Source of the DNA: Chara braunii
Taxonomy: Eukaryota > Streptophyta > Charophyceae > Charales > Characeae
DNA length: 26,547 bases
NCBI GenBank assembly: GCA_003427395.1
Contig: BFEA01000231.1
Coordinates: forward strand, 1,763,447-1,789,993
Direction: 5' to 3'
The notes beneath the pieces were generated by a model. It ran no database searches. It saw only the letters and a list, made by a program, of their open reading frames with translations, and was not told the DNA's origin. Positions 18,411-26,547 of the stretch are shown here, one piece after another; positions within the stretch are counted from its first letter, which is position 1; every line of letters starts with the position of its first letter. Made by a program: the position numbers and the translations under genes.

Positions 18411-20760
18411 TTACGGTGATTGCTGTAGAGACTGGGGAGGATGGGTGTTGGGTGTTTGGGGCGGGATATTGTGTGGCGAGGTTAGTGATGTTGCTATAAG
18501 ATTGTGATTATCGCTAGTATAAGAGTGGGGTATGATTAACCAGTTCTTAAGGATTAGGGTGCCGTTGTTTATTGTTCCTAGTTGTCCTGAGCCTAATTTT
18601 AGTGTTATGAATTTTTTGGTTATTTCTGCTTTTTGTCCGGTAGACGGCTTATTTGTTTTTGTTTTTTTTTCCATTGCACCTGTAATTTTGTTTCTATTAT
18701 GTGTTTTATGGTGATGATTGGGTTTTCGAGGTTGGTGGGGTGGTCTTCGAAGGTTTTGTCGCATCTTCTTTTCCATAATCCCCAAAGGATTCCTTTCCTG
18801 ATGAGGGAGAGGAAGAATGCTTTGAAACCTTTGAGTGGAGGGTTTTGTTCCAGTTCAGGAAAATAGTGCCGGGGCTTATTGTGATGGACGTGTTAGAGAG
18901 GGTACTCCATGTGTTCTCTATTTCATGCCAGGTTTTTCTGGCCTCAGGGCAGTCAATGAAGCAGTGGTTTAGTGTTTCGGGGGTCTGTAGATTGCAGACT
19001 TTGCACCAAGATTCTTGATCTGATCTGTTTTCTTTACTTCGTCTTTGTGCCAGTCAGTGGTTCACTGGGACTGCCCTTAAGGCTATCAGCCATCGCAGGC
19101 TGGGTAGGTTCACTGGCCTAGTGCGGAAGATTGATGTCCATGGTAGGGATATTTGGGATTCGGTAAGTGTGCTCTCCTCTTTTGTCCACCTTTTCTGTAG
19201 GGTGTTGGTTATTGAGTTGGGTTTCGAAAAGAGACGGTAGCCTGTAATCTGTTAACTTATGGATACTTGAAATGGTGGAGAGGCCATTGGGGGTACTCCA
19301 CGACCATTCCGTTGGATCTATTTCCAGTTCCTGTATACTTGATTGCGGCTTAAATACCCTGTTTCTTTCCCCTCCGACGACCCTTATTCTTCGCAGGGTA
19401 CTTATTGTAAATGATGTTTCTGCTCTGCTTTCTGTGTTGAGGTAGCTTGATGGGTTACCTGGTTCGTCGAGGGCGAAGATGTCGCAGCGTATCCAATTAT
19501 TGTTTTGGGTTTCAGATGATTTGAATTTCAGGACTTCTAGTGTTGTCTTCTGGTTTGTTATTACGGCCCAATCTCCGTGTTGCCATTTCCGTTTTGAGCG
19601 TAGTGGACGTCTCCATTCTGTTGGGATGCTCTCGATGATCTGGTTGATGCTCGATTGAAGATGGTGTGTGCCCTTCAGTGTTATCCTCAGGTCCTTTTCA
19701 GATTTCCAATCGTTGGAGGTCTCTTCCCAAAGGTGTTGAATTTGCCATATTCCTCTTTCTAACCAATGACCTCATTTGGCTTCTGTTGTGAAGAGAGGGT
19801 ATGGTGTTCCTTTCTCAATGGTGTTGATCCAAGGGTTTCCGAAGAGGGGTTGTCTGAGGACTTCATCCCTTCTTTTGGGCCCGATTCTGTTGTTTGGGAA
19901 TATGTTTCTCCAATTGCGAAGAATTTGTCCCCAGAGGGACTTAGAGGTTTCGTTGGCTTGTGTTTCATCTTGGTGCAGGTGTGGATTTTGGTTTCTTTTA
20001 CCGTTGGGAATTGTCTGCTTTTATCAGCACCACTAGCACTGGTGGGGGTGTTTAAAAAAAAAAAAAAAAAAAAAAAAAGGGAATTGACCAGTGCTTGTTG
20101 TAGATCCAGAAAATTCCTAACATGTTGTTCGGGGAATTTGAATGGGGCTAGCTCCCAGATGTGATTGAGGGCTAGAGGAGCCCAGTGCAGTGTATCCTGG
20201 AGAGAGATTTTCAGGATCCATTTGATTTGGAGGGCCTGGATCTGGCGGGTTGGGTCTAGGAGGCCCAACCCACCTTTGGCTTCGGATTGGGCGATTGTTT
20301 GCCAGGCCACCCTGTGAATGAAGGGTTGATTGTCGGGGTTGCCTGACCATAGGAAGGCCGCTGACTTTTTTCTGATTTGGCTTTGGAAGTCGTCGGATGG
20401 GAACCAAATGGAGGTGGCGTACCACATCATGGCTAGGATTGAGTTTGTTCAGAGCTAGGACTCTGCCTAACAACGATGTGTTGTGTGCATTCTGTTGATT
20501 ATGGAGGAGAGAAGGGAGGCGACCGATGTGTTATGACACCCTTTTGCTGATAGATTGATTCCTAGGAAGCGGATCGGGATGGATAAATCTGCCCAGAGCA
20601 TCCCTTCTAGGGAAAGTTCTCTGGGAGGGGGGGCTTCTGAGAACCACCAACCAATAGTTTCGTCCAGTTCACTTTCATTTCTGAGGCTAGCTGAAAGCCT
20701 TGCATTGCTCTTGTCAATGCTTGGAATGATGAGTTGGATGCCCTGATCAATACGGTGAGG
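18411..20760 (-). pseudogene. LINE-2 ORF2 C-terminal fragment (post-RT, zf-RVT)
   Basis: Minus-strand translation shows, in order, LIRASNSSFQALTRAM (right end) and MMWYATSIWFPSD (about 20390-20430). Next are VAWQTIAQSEAKGGLGLLDP, then EVLRQPLFGNP (about 19840) after the SINE insert, then WQIQHLWEE. Finally comes a well-preserved zf-RVT: CKVC, LNHCFIDCPEARKTW (18949-19005 and just below). This zf-RVT retains the H and C that LINE-1 has partly lost. The frame is broken by several stops and shifts and by the insertion at 20014. The catalytic part of the reverse transcriptase is absent because of 5' truncation. The boundary at 18411 is approximate. Confidence 0.8.
20006..20086 (+). mobile_element. 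short SINE-like insert in LINE-2, with 8-bp TSD
   Basis: GGGAATTG at 20006-20013 and again at 20079-20086 flanks a 40-bp body plus a 25-A tail (20054-20078). The 3' end (CTGCTTTTATCA...CTAGC...GTGTTT-A tail) resembles the SINE-like copy at 23043-23190. Removing the insert would reconnect LINE-2 homology on either side, which supports a real retroposition event. The body is extremely short, so it is a 5'-truncated copy. Confidence 0.82.
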
Positions 20761-21264
20761 TATATTTAGTGAGTCTCTAACTCTTTACCACGATAGAAAA
20801 TACCCAGAGTGCGAGGGAACAGAGTCAACAGATACACAGCAAAGGGAGGAGGGGTTGAGTCTCATCAGAACCGGCAGCCGGATGATGGATGGATGACAAA
20901 GGGGGGGGTGTGCACCTGGGTGCCAGCAAGTGGCAAGCTTATATTTTTGTTAATGGATGGGATGTCGGATCTAGTTGCTAACCATGTGCAACCTCTCATG
21001 AATAGAAAGGAGCCACTTGAAAATGCAAGGAACCTGACTGTTCACACTTGCTGGAGTGTATCATTTCGCATGCACAAGTGTCATCACACAAAGCCAAGTC
21101 GAGATGAGATGAGAACCAGATAGCGCAGCTTATATTATCAAAATCACTTTATACAAGAGTATCTTGAGCTCAAGAGTTCAGCGCCCACAGAATACAAGTC
21201 TCTCCCTCGTTCAATCATACACACAGGGCCTGGCTCAGCCAGTGTCTGGCCCAGATCACAAGTA

Positions 21265-21277
21265 TGGCGCCAACAGG
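21265..21277 (+). promoter_or_regulatory. candidate primer-binding site or mini-exon (weak)
   Basis: TGGCGCCAACAGG follows a CA-ending stretch by 4 nt, as a PBS would. TGGCGCC is the start of several known tRNA-primed PBS types. The same bases form ATGGCGCCAACAG/GTAAGT, a start codon plus splice-donor arrangement like that in the chromovirus leader at 9180-9196. No matching LTR pair was found. Confidence 0.25.
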
Positions 21278-21818
21278 TAAGTATCCACCATCTCCAACGT
21301 CATAACCTGTCTTCTCTCTCTCAAAGAACTCTGTCCTGATTCTCTCGTCTCTTCATGCATGCACACTCCCTATCTACGAGAATCTACTCCGAATGCTACT
21401 CGCTGAAGTCCTACCACTAACCCTTCTACTACTACTAACACAAGCTGGCGCAGTTATGGCTTCCCTGCAGCCAGCGCCCAGCCCTCCTTCCTTCTGGCGC
21501 AGCTCTATCTCAGCCAGCGCTCCTCCCTGCACTATAGCGCACAAGTGCCTCAGCACTTCCACGCATCAATGCCAATGGGGAATCTGCCTTGTGGGGAGGC
21601 TGCCTCGTTCTTTATAGTGCTGGCCTCCCCTTGCGAGGTCTGAATTCAGTCTGTCTTGGGTCCTTTCCCAGTCCCAGCCTCTGTGGAGTGTGTCCTAGAC
21701 CCTTATCCTCAGGGGTCACTGCTGCTGCGGCCCTCAGGCCTTAATTTCGGACTTTCAGTCTGTATCTAGACTCTCCTTTTGACTTGAATCTTGACTGAGA
21801 CTTTATCTCTTTGACTTC

Positions 21819-21935
21819 TTTTGAACAGGCACACCTACTGCTCGAACAGACACACATACTGTACGAACAGACACATCTCCTGCATGAACAGACATGACTT
21901 GCACACCCCCTGGATGAACAGATGTGACTCCCACA
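21819..21935 (+). repeat. short degenerate repeats (GAACAGAC...)
   Basis: Five or so spaced copies of a TGAACAG/CGAACAGACAC-like motif occur between 21822 and 21930, with spacing of roughly 20-27 bp. This is a decayed minisatellite of unknown origin. Confidence 0.5.
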
Positions 21936-22109
21936 TTTGAATATTGCAACTGTTCGTCCAGGGGCACAACTGTGACCTTTGACATTGACTTTAACTTTAG
22001 CTAGAATGTGACTTTTGACCCAGAGAACTTGCCCTTTGATCTGCTTTCACGAGTTGGGCTCTGGGCGAGTGACCCCACTAAGCTGCACTTGTCAGTCAGG
22101 GTCCTCATG

Positions 22110-22165
22110 GCCCTGGCTCGATATCTATTTTGGGGAGCGTCAGTCCCGCTGGAAGAGGTCAGGCC
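22110..22165 (-). mobile_element. SINE-like fragment D
   Basis: Plus-strand CCTGGCTC, an 11-12 bp variable gap and then GGGGAGCGTCAGTCC match the copy at about 25034-25066 exactly in both blocks. Its reverse complement carries TTCCAGC and GCTCCCC as in the copy at 23043-23190. There is no A-tail, so it is a fragment. Confidence 0.6.
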
Positions 22166-22202
22166 AAAGGGCATAAACAGGGGCAACAGGGGAGGCTACC
22201 GG

Positions 22203-22913
22203 CTTCACCCGAAAATAACGCTCTGGCGTTGTATTCAACTTACCCTAAAAAGATCAGATTTTCGTTTTTACTCACTTTTAAAAAAAATAGAACGATATAA
22301 CGCCCGGGATTTATATTCGAATAGAACACCCGGGCACTATATTCGAATAAAACACCCGTGCGTTATATTCGAATAGAACACCTGGGCGTTATATTCGAAC
22401 AGAACACCCGGGCGTTATACTCGAATAGAACACCCGGGCATTGTATTCGAATAGAACACCGGGGGTTATATTTGAATAGAACACCAGGGCATTATATTCG
22501 AATAGAACACCAGGGCATTGTATTGGAATGTTCCGTGGGAAGAGTGCCTTGTAGATGTAGTACACATGGGTTTTGAAGGGCTGGAAGGGGGGTATACGTG
22601 TGTTTTAAAGGGGGTTGAAAGGGGTTTTGACTTCCAAGGTTTCGGTTTGATTTGAAGTTTTTGCTTTTTATTTCTGAGTTTATAAGTAATTCTGAAGTGA
22701 CCCCCAGCCAAAAGTTGGTCGCATTGGACAACATTTTTTATTATTATAGAATGTTAAATACTTTGAATTTTTTTTATTTTTTTTTTGAATTTTGGGGCCC
22801 AACCGAAGTTGCCACCAATTCACTGAATATACCGCCCGGGCGTTATAAAAGAATATAATGGCTGGCAGGCGTTATATTCGTATACAATTCCCGGGCGTTA
22901 TTTTCGGGTGAAG
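22203..22913. mobile_element. TIR element 2 (711 bp) with internal tandem array
   Basis: The perfect 19-nt TIRs are CTTCACCCGAAAATAACGC (22203-22221) and its complement (22895-22913). The ends match elements 1 and 3. Inside are a 26-bp tandem array (22316-22526) and further isolated copies near 22831-22900 whose unit resembles the TIR (GCGTTATATTCG versus GCGTTATTTTCG). No transposase is encoded; the short open frame across the array is an artefact of its period. No clear target duplication. Confidence 0.78.
22316..22526 (+). repeat. 26-bp tandem repeat, about 8 units
   Basis: Units read roughly TTCGAATAGAACACCCGGG followed by CGTTATA, with scattered substitutions. Each contains two palindromes, TTCGAA and usually CCCGGG. 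The array is confined to the interior of TIR element 2. Confidence 0.93.
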
Positions 22914-23042
22914 ACGGCAGGACGGTACAGAGCCATCTCGCTCCATACAGTGGCTGAAGAGGCGGTCCCCAGCCCAGCAACAGACATCCATGAGAGCTCA
23001 ATCATAGAGTGCCCCACATTCTGCATGATTTACGTTCTGTAA

Positions 23043-23190
23043 GGGATGCTGGCCCCGATTTCCAGCAGGTGTTGCTCCCCACCAATAGATTGGAGCCAAC
23101 CTCCAGGAGGCCAGCAGGGGCTGCTCTTATCACCCCTGCTAGCCCACCCAGAGGAAGTGTTCAAAAAAAAAAAGAAAAAAAAAAAAGAAA
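23043..23190 (+). mobile_element. SINE-like copy A with A-rich tail
   Basis: The core GCTCCCC (23074-23080), AATAGATTGGAGCCA (to 23098) and the 3' end AGTGTTC precede an A-rich tail (23163-23190). The core is shared with fragments at 22110 and 24986, the 3' end with the insert at 20014. The 5' boundary is uncertain, and I see no tRNA-type promoter in this copy. Confidence 0.65.
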
Positions 23191-23605
23191 TGGTCCGGTT
23201 CCTATTCCCCCGCAAGTCAAAATAGTAAGATAACATCATTATGATCATTCACACACTCACGCTTTCCTTCCGTTTGGCCAAATTGAAACGGTTTTCACCT
23301 TTTTGCAGTCACAGATGCGGGCCCAGAGTTCAATCCCCAGACCTTACCCTGCCCGTGTACAGTATCGAGTCGATCCTGTGAGTGTTTGAACCCGTGACCT
23401 GTGTTTTGACAGTTGTTGTTGTCTGTCATAGGTCTGTGTAGTGGTAGGGGTTCGATCTGTAGGTCTGTCGAGTAGGGGTCACAGCCCTGTAGAGGTCGTA
23501 GCTGTAGGAATCCTGAAAGGTCAAGGTCGTAGCTGCTACAGTCCTGAAAGGTCAAGGTCGTAGCTGCTACAGTACTCGAAAGGCCAAGTCCACAGACTTC
23601 TGGAA
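23191..23605. other. unassigned; 31-bp tandem repeat at right
   Basis: No gene is visible. Two perfect 31-bp units (23511-23541 and 23542-23572), each containing GGTCAAGGTCGTAGCTGCTAC, are flanked by partial copies from 23489 to about 23585. The stretch ends abruptly at the sequencing-adapter remnant, so its right-hand continuation is suspect. Confidence 0.6.
23511..23572 (+). repeat. 31-bp tandem repeat (2 full units plus partials)
   Basis: Two identical consecutive units contain TCCTGAAAGGTCAAGG and the small palindrome GTAGCTGCTAC. Degenerate partial units sit on both sides. Confidence 0.92.
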
Positions 23606-23635
23606 TATACACATCTAGATGTGTATAAGAGACAG
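23606..23635. other. Nextera (Tn5) mate-pair junction adapter remnant
   Basis: AGATGTGTATAAGAGACAG at 23617-23635 is the 19-bp Tn5 mosaic end used in Nextera libraries. It is immediately preceded by TATACACATCT (23606-23616), the inverted partner found in circularised mate-pair junctions. The translated artefact peptide core SYTHLDVY is visible on the minus strand. This is contamination, and the flanks may not be contiguous in the genome. Confidence 0.96.
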
Positions 23636-24985
23636 GGCGAGGCAAGTGGTGGACTAAACCGCAGTGCAACAGCAGTGCAACGGCGGTAAGATAGCGGTGA
23701 GTCCACAGTCAGTCAACGACCGGTCCAGTCAGTCCCAGTCCAGTCAAGCAAGTACCATGAGGGACTGTGTGCACCATGGGCCGGTGGAAAGGGGCAGACC
23801 AACGAGTTACAGAAGTATAAATCAAGAGGCAGCGCCCAGCCATTCATTCAATCCTGTGTAAGCCATGCGGAAGGGCTGCCACAGCAGCTTGTCCGAGGTG
23901 GTCTGCAGTCAGCCCGAAGTCGAAGTGGACAGAGAAGGAGTTAGTGCTTAGCGATAGTGTTAGCGAGCGGCCATAGCCGCGATAGTTAGTAGTGGTGTTA
24001 GTGTGTGTGAGTACGTGATACAGTGTGTGTGTATGCGTGGAGTATTCAGGGTGATCCAGAGTTGATGTGCGTGTGAACAGCGGGGTTGGACACAGCAGCG
24101 AGAGTTGGGATGTTCAGGCGCTTATGCGCCATGGCCTGCTGAAGCAAGTTTGCATCTGAACTGTGTTCGTGGTTTCCATATCTCTGAGCTTTTGAGTGGG
24201 CGTAGCCATCTGTTTGCATGTATGCGAAGTGAAAAAGAGAGCGAGTCTGATTGCAAAATGAAGAATCCCTGAGCACAGTGACCAGCATTGTTTGCTTCCC
24301 GTCACAGAAGGACTGGCTGTCACCTTGCCCTTCTCATGCATTCCGCTCAGGTTCCTTCTGTGGGACTGGGCCCAACCTGGACTGGGACAATTTGGACCTC
24401 TGGGACCGGGACATGGGAAGATCGTGGTGCAAAATCCTTTCACTCTGGACCTATTAGCTCTGACTTCTCACATCAAGAAACACAAGAAGGCATCCTTTCT
24501 TCCCCTCCTTCTTCTGTGGACGAGTTCGTGTAAACATCATGTCATATCCTTCTCCACTGATGTGGCACTCCTTCTGGGCGTCACGACCTTGCTGGTGGGC
24601 TCTGTGACCTCTCTGTCTGGGAGCTCTGCCTCCACAGCGGCATTTCGGGGAGCAGTCGCCTGCAATTTTAGATATTAGACGGCTCTGAAATTTGAAGCAC
24701 CAGTACACCACATATTGCCGATATCGGCTCGGCGGGTGTCAGCATGAAACCTGCACCACTTCGGAGGCCGCCAATTTTTTTTTTAATTGCGGGCCTGGCC
24801 GCGCGGCGCCTCCGAGTTTTGCTTGTGGCATATAAAACTTTCTGCAAGTCTGGGGCCACGTACTAGCGATTTAAACACAATTGACTATTTGCTATTTGCT
24901 TTTTAAGGCTCCTAAGCCTCCTGACTCCTAACCCCTTTAAAGGCTAACCCCTTTAAAAAGTTTAAAGAAAGGATATGAACTATTG
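23636..24985. other. unassigned; promoter-like elements only
   Basis: No recognisable coding region. 23700-23755 is rich in CAGTC repeats. TATAAAT at 23816-23822 sits 5' of GC-rich sequence and could be a retroelement or gene promoter. 23935-24035 has GTTAG and GTGTG-rich repeats. TATAAAA occurs at 24831-24837. CTAACCCCTTTAAA occurs twice near 24929-24957. Open frames on either strand lack domains. Confidence 0.4.
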
Positions 24986-25115
24986 TTTTTTTTTTTTTTT
25001 TTTTTTTTTTGTGTTGAAGAGCTCCTTGTGGTCCTGGCTCCAATCCATTACGGGGAGCGTCAGTCCGTCGCTTCCCCCGGCAACCAGTAGGAACACTGCA
25101 TTCAACCCAGTCCTT
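24986..25115 (-). mobile_element. SINE-like copy B, minus strand, with poly-A tail
   Basis: The poly-T run 24986-25010 (25 T) is the tail on the minus strand. Reading minus, GACTGACGCTCCCC, AATGGATTGGAGCCAGG and CTTCAACAC precede the tail, matching the core of copy A (23043-23190) and fragment D (22110-22165). The head boundary is uncertain and could extend further right. Confidence 0.68.
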
Positions 25116-25116
25116 G

Positions 25117-25191
25117 TCGCTGAATGGTACACACAATGTCACAAACTGTCACACATGTAACTGGTGACAAACAGGTCATGAGTTCGAAACC
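25117..25191 (+). other. tRNA-like A and B boxes (possible SINE head)
   Basis: TCGCTGAATGG (25117-25127) fits the A-box consensus TRGYNNARNGG at 10 of 11 positions. AGTTCGAAACC (25181-25191) fits the B box at 10 of 11. Their 53-bp separation suits an internal RNA polymerase III promoter. No A-tail follows on the plus strand, so this may be a decayed tRNA-derived SINE head. Confidence 0.45.
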
Positions 25192-25428
25192 TGATGGATA
25201 TAATAAGGTTAGGGGTTACCACCTTAAAAAGAGAGGAATACTACATTCCCCTACTCGAGCTTCCTTGCGTTCGATCGAAGGCCTCCTGATCAGCATTGAC
25301 GGCTTCGCAAAGCGGCGGATTGACTGTCAGCTTGCTTTTCCTTCTCATTTCCCACCCCAAACTCGATCAGAGAGATTCTGTAGAAAAGCTAGAATTGTGG
25401 ACGGAAATGTTTGTTGACATAGTCCTGT

Positions 25429-25430
<2 letters not shown>

Positions 25431-25508
<78 letters not shown>
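25431..25508. repeat. (TC)39 microsatellite
   Basis: Seventy-eight bases of uninterrupted TC dinucleotide repeat. Confidence 0.99.
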
Positions 25509-25513
<5 letters not shown>

Positions 25514-26547
25514 CGTTCCCTGTGTTCCAAAACCACAACGGTCCCATTGCGGTTTCCACTGCCTCTGAGAGGAGGCGTTGAAGGTTGCCTGTGAATGGAT
25601 GGATGTAGATACAGAAGACCGTCTCTCTACTTCGTCTGGATTGGACCTTGAGATTACTGGCGATGTACTTTTGAGTCCAGATTCGGCCTTGAGGTTTTCG
25701 GACAATCTCTACCAGCCCTCAAATTCTTCCATTTATGTCGCTCTGTATCCAACTTGCACCCTTGTGCAACAAATATGAGCAAGAGTGATATACAGAAAAC
25801 CACGTTGCGAAATCACACAGATGTCCAAGTAGTCATGTACAAGCAGAGAGCGCAAATGCACCGAGATTCCATCTAGATAAGAGCAATACAATGAACTCAC
25901 GAGCCAATGTCAAAGCCCCCAATCCACACCAACACTATCCAATGTCGCTCCTACTCTGTCTGGCTCCCAGCGCCCAGCCTACGCTACTCGCCTATCCTAC
26001 TACACCAGTGTTCACGCAACAGACTCACTTCGACCTTGAAGACCAATGTACATGACGTCAACACCATAGCTGACCTTCCTCATGCACCAGGTACGTATCT
26101 CGTCTCTCCTCATCACCTGTTACATGCCCAGTTGGGCGATGTACATATAAAACCAAGGATCCACAATGTGATGAAAAGGACTGAATCGACAATGCAGTGC
26201 AAGTGAAATCTCAACAAGCAGTGTACATCCTGATACATACAAAATGGTGCTTTATAGCGCAGTGGCAGAGTTAGATACAAGTCCTGACCTGACCGGGACT
26301 GACCTCTTTCACGTAGTGCAAGATAGCTGCTAGAATACTAATGACGAGCCCAATCAATGTCGCAACGTAGACTAAACATACATCATTCTCATCACAAGGT
26401 GTGAAGGGGCCTGGTGCTACACACAGGAAGAAGGCGCCAGGTCCAGACATGCACAGATGAAGAGGAGGGGATCAGACGGAGAAGAGGAGGGGGGAGATGG
26501 GAAAGTCGTCAACACCAAGTCTCGTTACAAGTCCCAAATAATCCCTC
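25509..26547. other. unassigned sequence
   Basis: No gene, tRNA or mobile element is recognised. A purine-rich stretch lies near 26455-26505. TAGCGCAGTGG at 26254-26264 resembles a tRNA A box but lacks a B box. Confidence 0.5.

Larger units (their letters stand above)
17524..20760 (-). mobile_element. LINE-2: 5'-truncated LINE on minus strand
   Basis: The poly-T run at 17524-17544 (21 T) is the poly-A tail on the minus strand. The other end at 20760 lies just downstream of the FADD motif, beginning at the residues equivalent to LTVLIRAS of LINE-1. Flanks are TACATTTAGTG (17513-17523) and TATATTTAGTG (20761-20771), an 11-bp target duplication with one mismatch, as expected for target-primed reverse transcription. 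The encoded protein resembles the C-terminal half of LINE-1 ORF2, but it is diverged, so this is a related subfamily. An SINE-like insert lies at 20014-20078. Confidence 0.88.
20772..22100. other. unassigned; possible LTR remnant
   Basis: No recognisable protein-coding gene. Near 21228-21254 is a GC-rich small hairpin, and the sequence ending CCAGATCACA followed by AGTATGGCGCC could be an LTR end and PBS. Nearby, 21820-21930 holds several GAACAGACAYA-like repeats. Open frames here are short and lack domains. Confidence 0.4.

Noticed and set aside
20809-21123. 104-codon plus-strand open frame
   Set aside because: No domain, no homologue recognised, and composition like surrounding non-coding DNA.
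22316-22526. regular 26-bp repeats that might be taken for a CRISPR array
   Set aside because: The units are contiguous with no unique spacers and sit inside a TIR element in a eukaryotic context.
23295-23669. minus-strand 124-codon open frame
   Set aside because: It contains the translated Nextera adapter, so part of the frame is artificial.
25345-25705. minus-strand frames encoding long Glu-Arg alternation
   Set aside because: They are translations of the (TC)39 microsatellite.
26254-26264. TAGCGCAGTGG tRNA A-box match
   Set aside because: No B box or tRNA fold follows within a suitable distance.

Overview
The window looks like repeat-rich nuclear DNA from a large eukaryotic genome, most likely of the plant lineage; a streptophyte alga such as a charophyte is my guess, not a demonstrated fact. 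Supporting signs are a chromodomain-bearing Ty3/gypsy element whose primer-binding site fits initiator Met-tRNA, a LINE whose ORF2 ends in a plant-type zf-RVT domain, and TTTAGGG-like motifs in the LINE 3' UTRs. No intact host gene is visible. Every long coding region is a decayed transposable-element gene with in-frame stops and frameshifts.

Layout: 1-532 unassigned, opening with an 18-base poly-C run. About 686-6657 is a near-full-length but dead LINE (LINE-1, + strand): ORF1 with a coiled coil, ORF2 with AP-type endonuclease, reverse transcriptase and zf-RVT, a 3' UTR and a poly-A tail. 6658 to about 7165 is a tandem array of roughly 140-bp A-tailed units. 7691-7801 is a 111-bp element with 23-nt perfect terminal inverted repeats (TIRs). 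7803-16865 is a complete but degenerate Ty3/gypsy chromovirus: LTRs of 1.3-1.4 kb containing a 34-bp minisatellite, PBS, gag, protease-RT-RNaseH-integrase and chromodomain, inserted against the end of the TIR element with an (A)AGGG target duplication. 16983-17148 is a long fold-back hairpin. 17262-17458 is a second TIR element. 17524-20760 is a second, 5'-truncated LINE on the minus strand with an 11-bp target duplication, itself interrupted by a short SINE-like insert with an 8-bp duplication. 22203-22913 is a third TIR element carrying a 26-bp tandem array. Further SINE-like copies lie near 22110, 23043 and 24986. A (TC)39 tract is at 25431-25508. The remainder is unassigned.

Most notable biologically: three elements of different length (111, about 195 and 711 bp) share the terminal consensus CTTC(A/C)CCCGAANAYAACG and related internal motifs, suggesting a short-TIR element family I do not recognise. 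Other points are a SINE-like family with a GCTCCCC...GGAGCCA core, a 69-nt-arm fold-back hairpin, and conserved telomere-like motifs in both LINE 3' UTRs.

Most notable technically: the window contains a Nextera mate-pair junction remnant (23606-23635) and three single-N joins, each flanked by an exact 89-95 bp duplication. Local continuity and repeat counts are therefore unreliable at those points.
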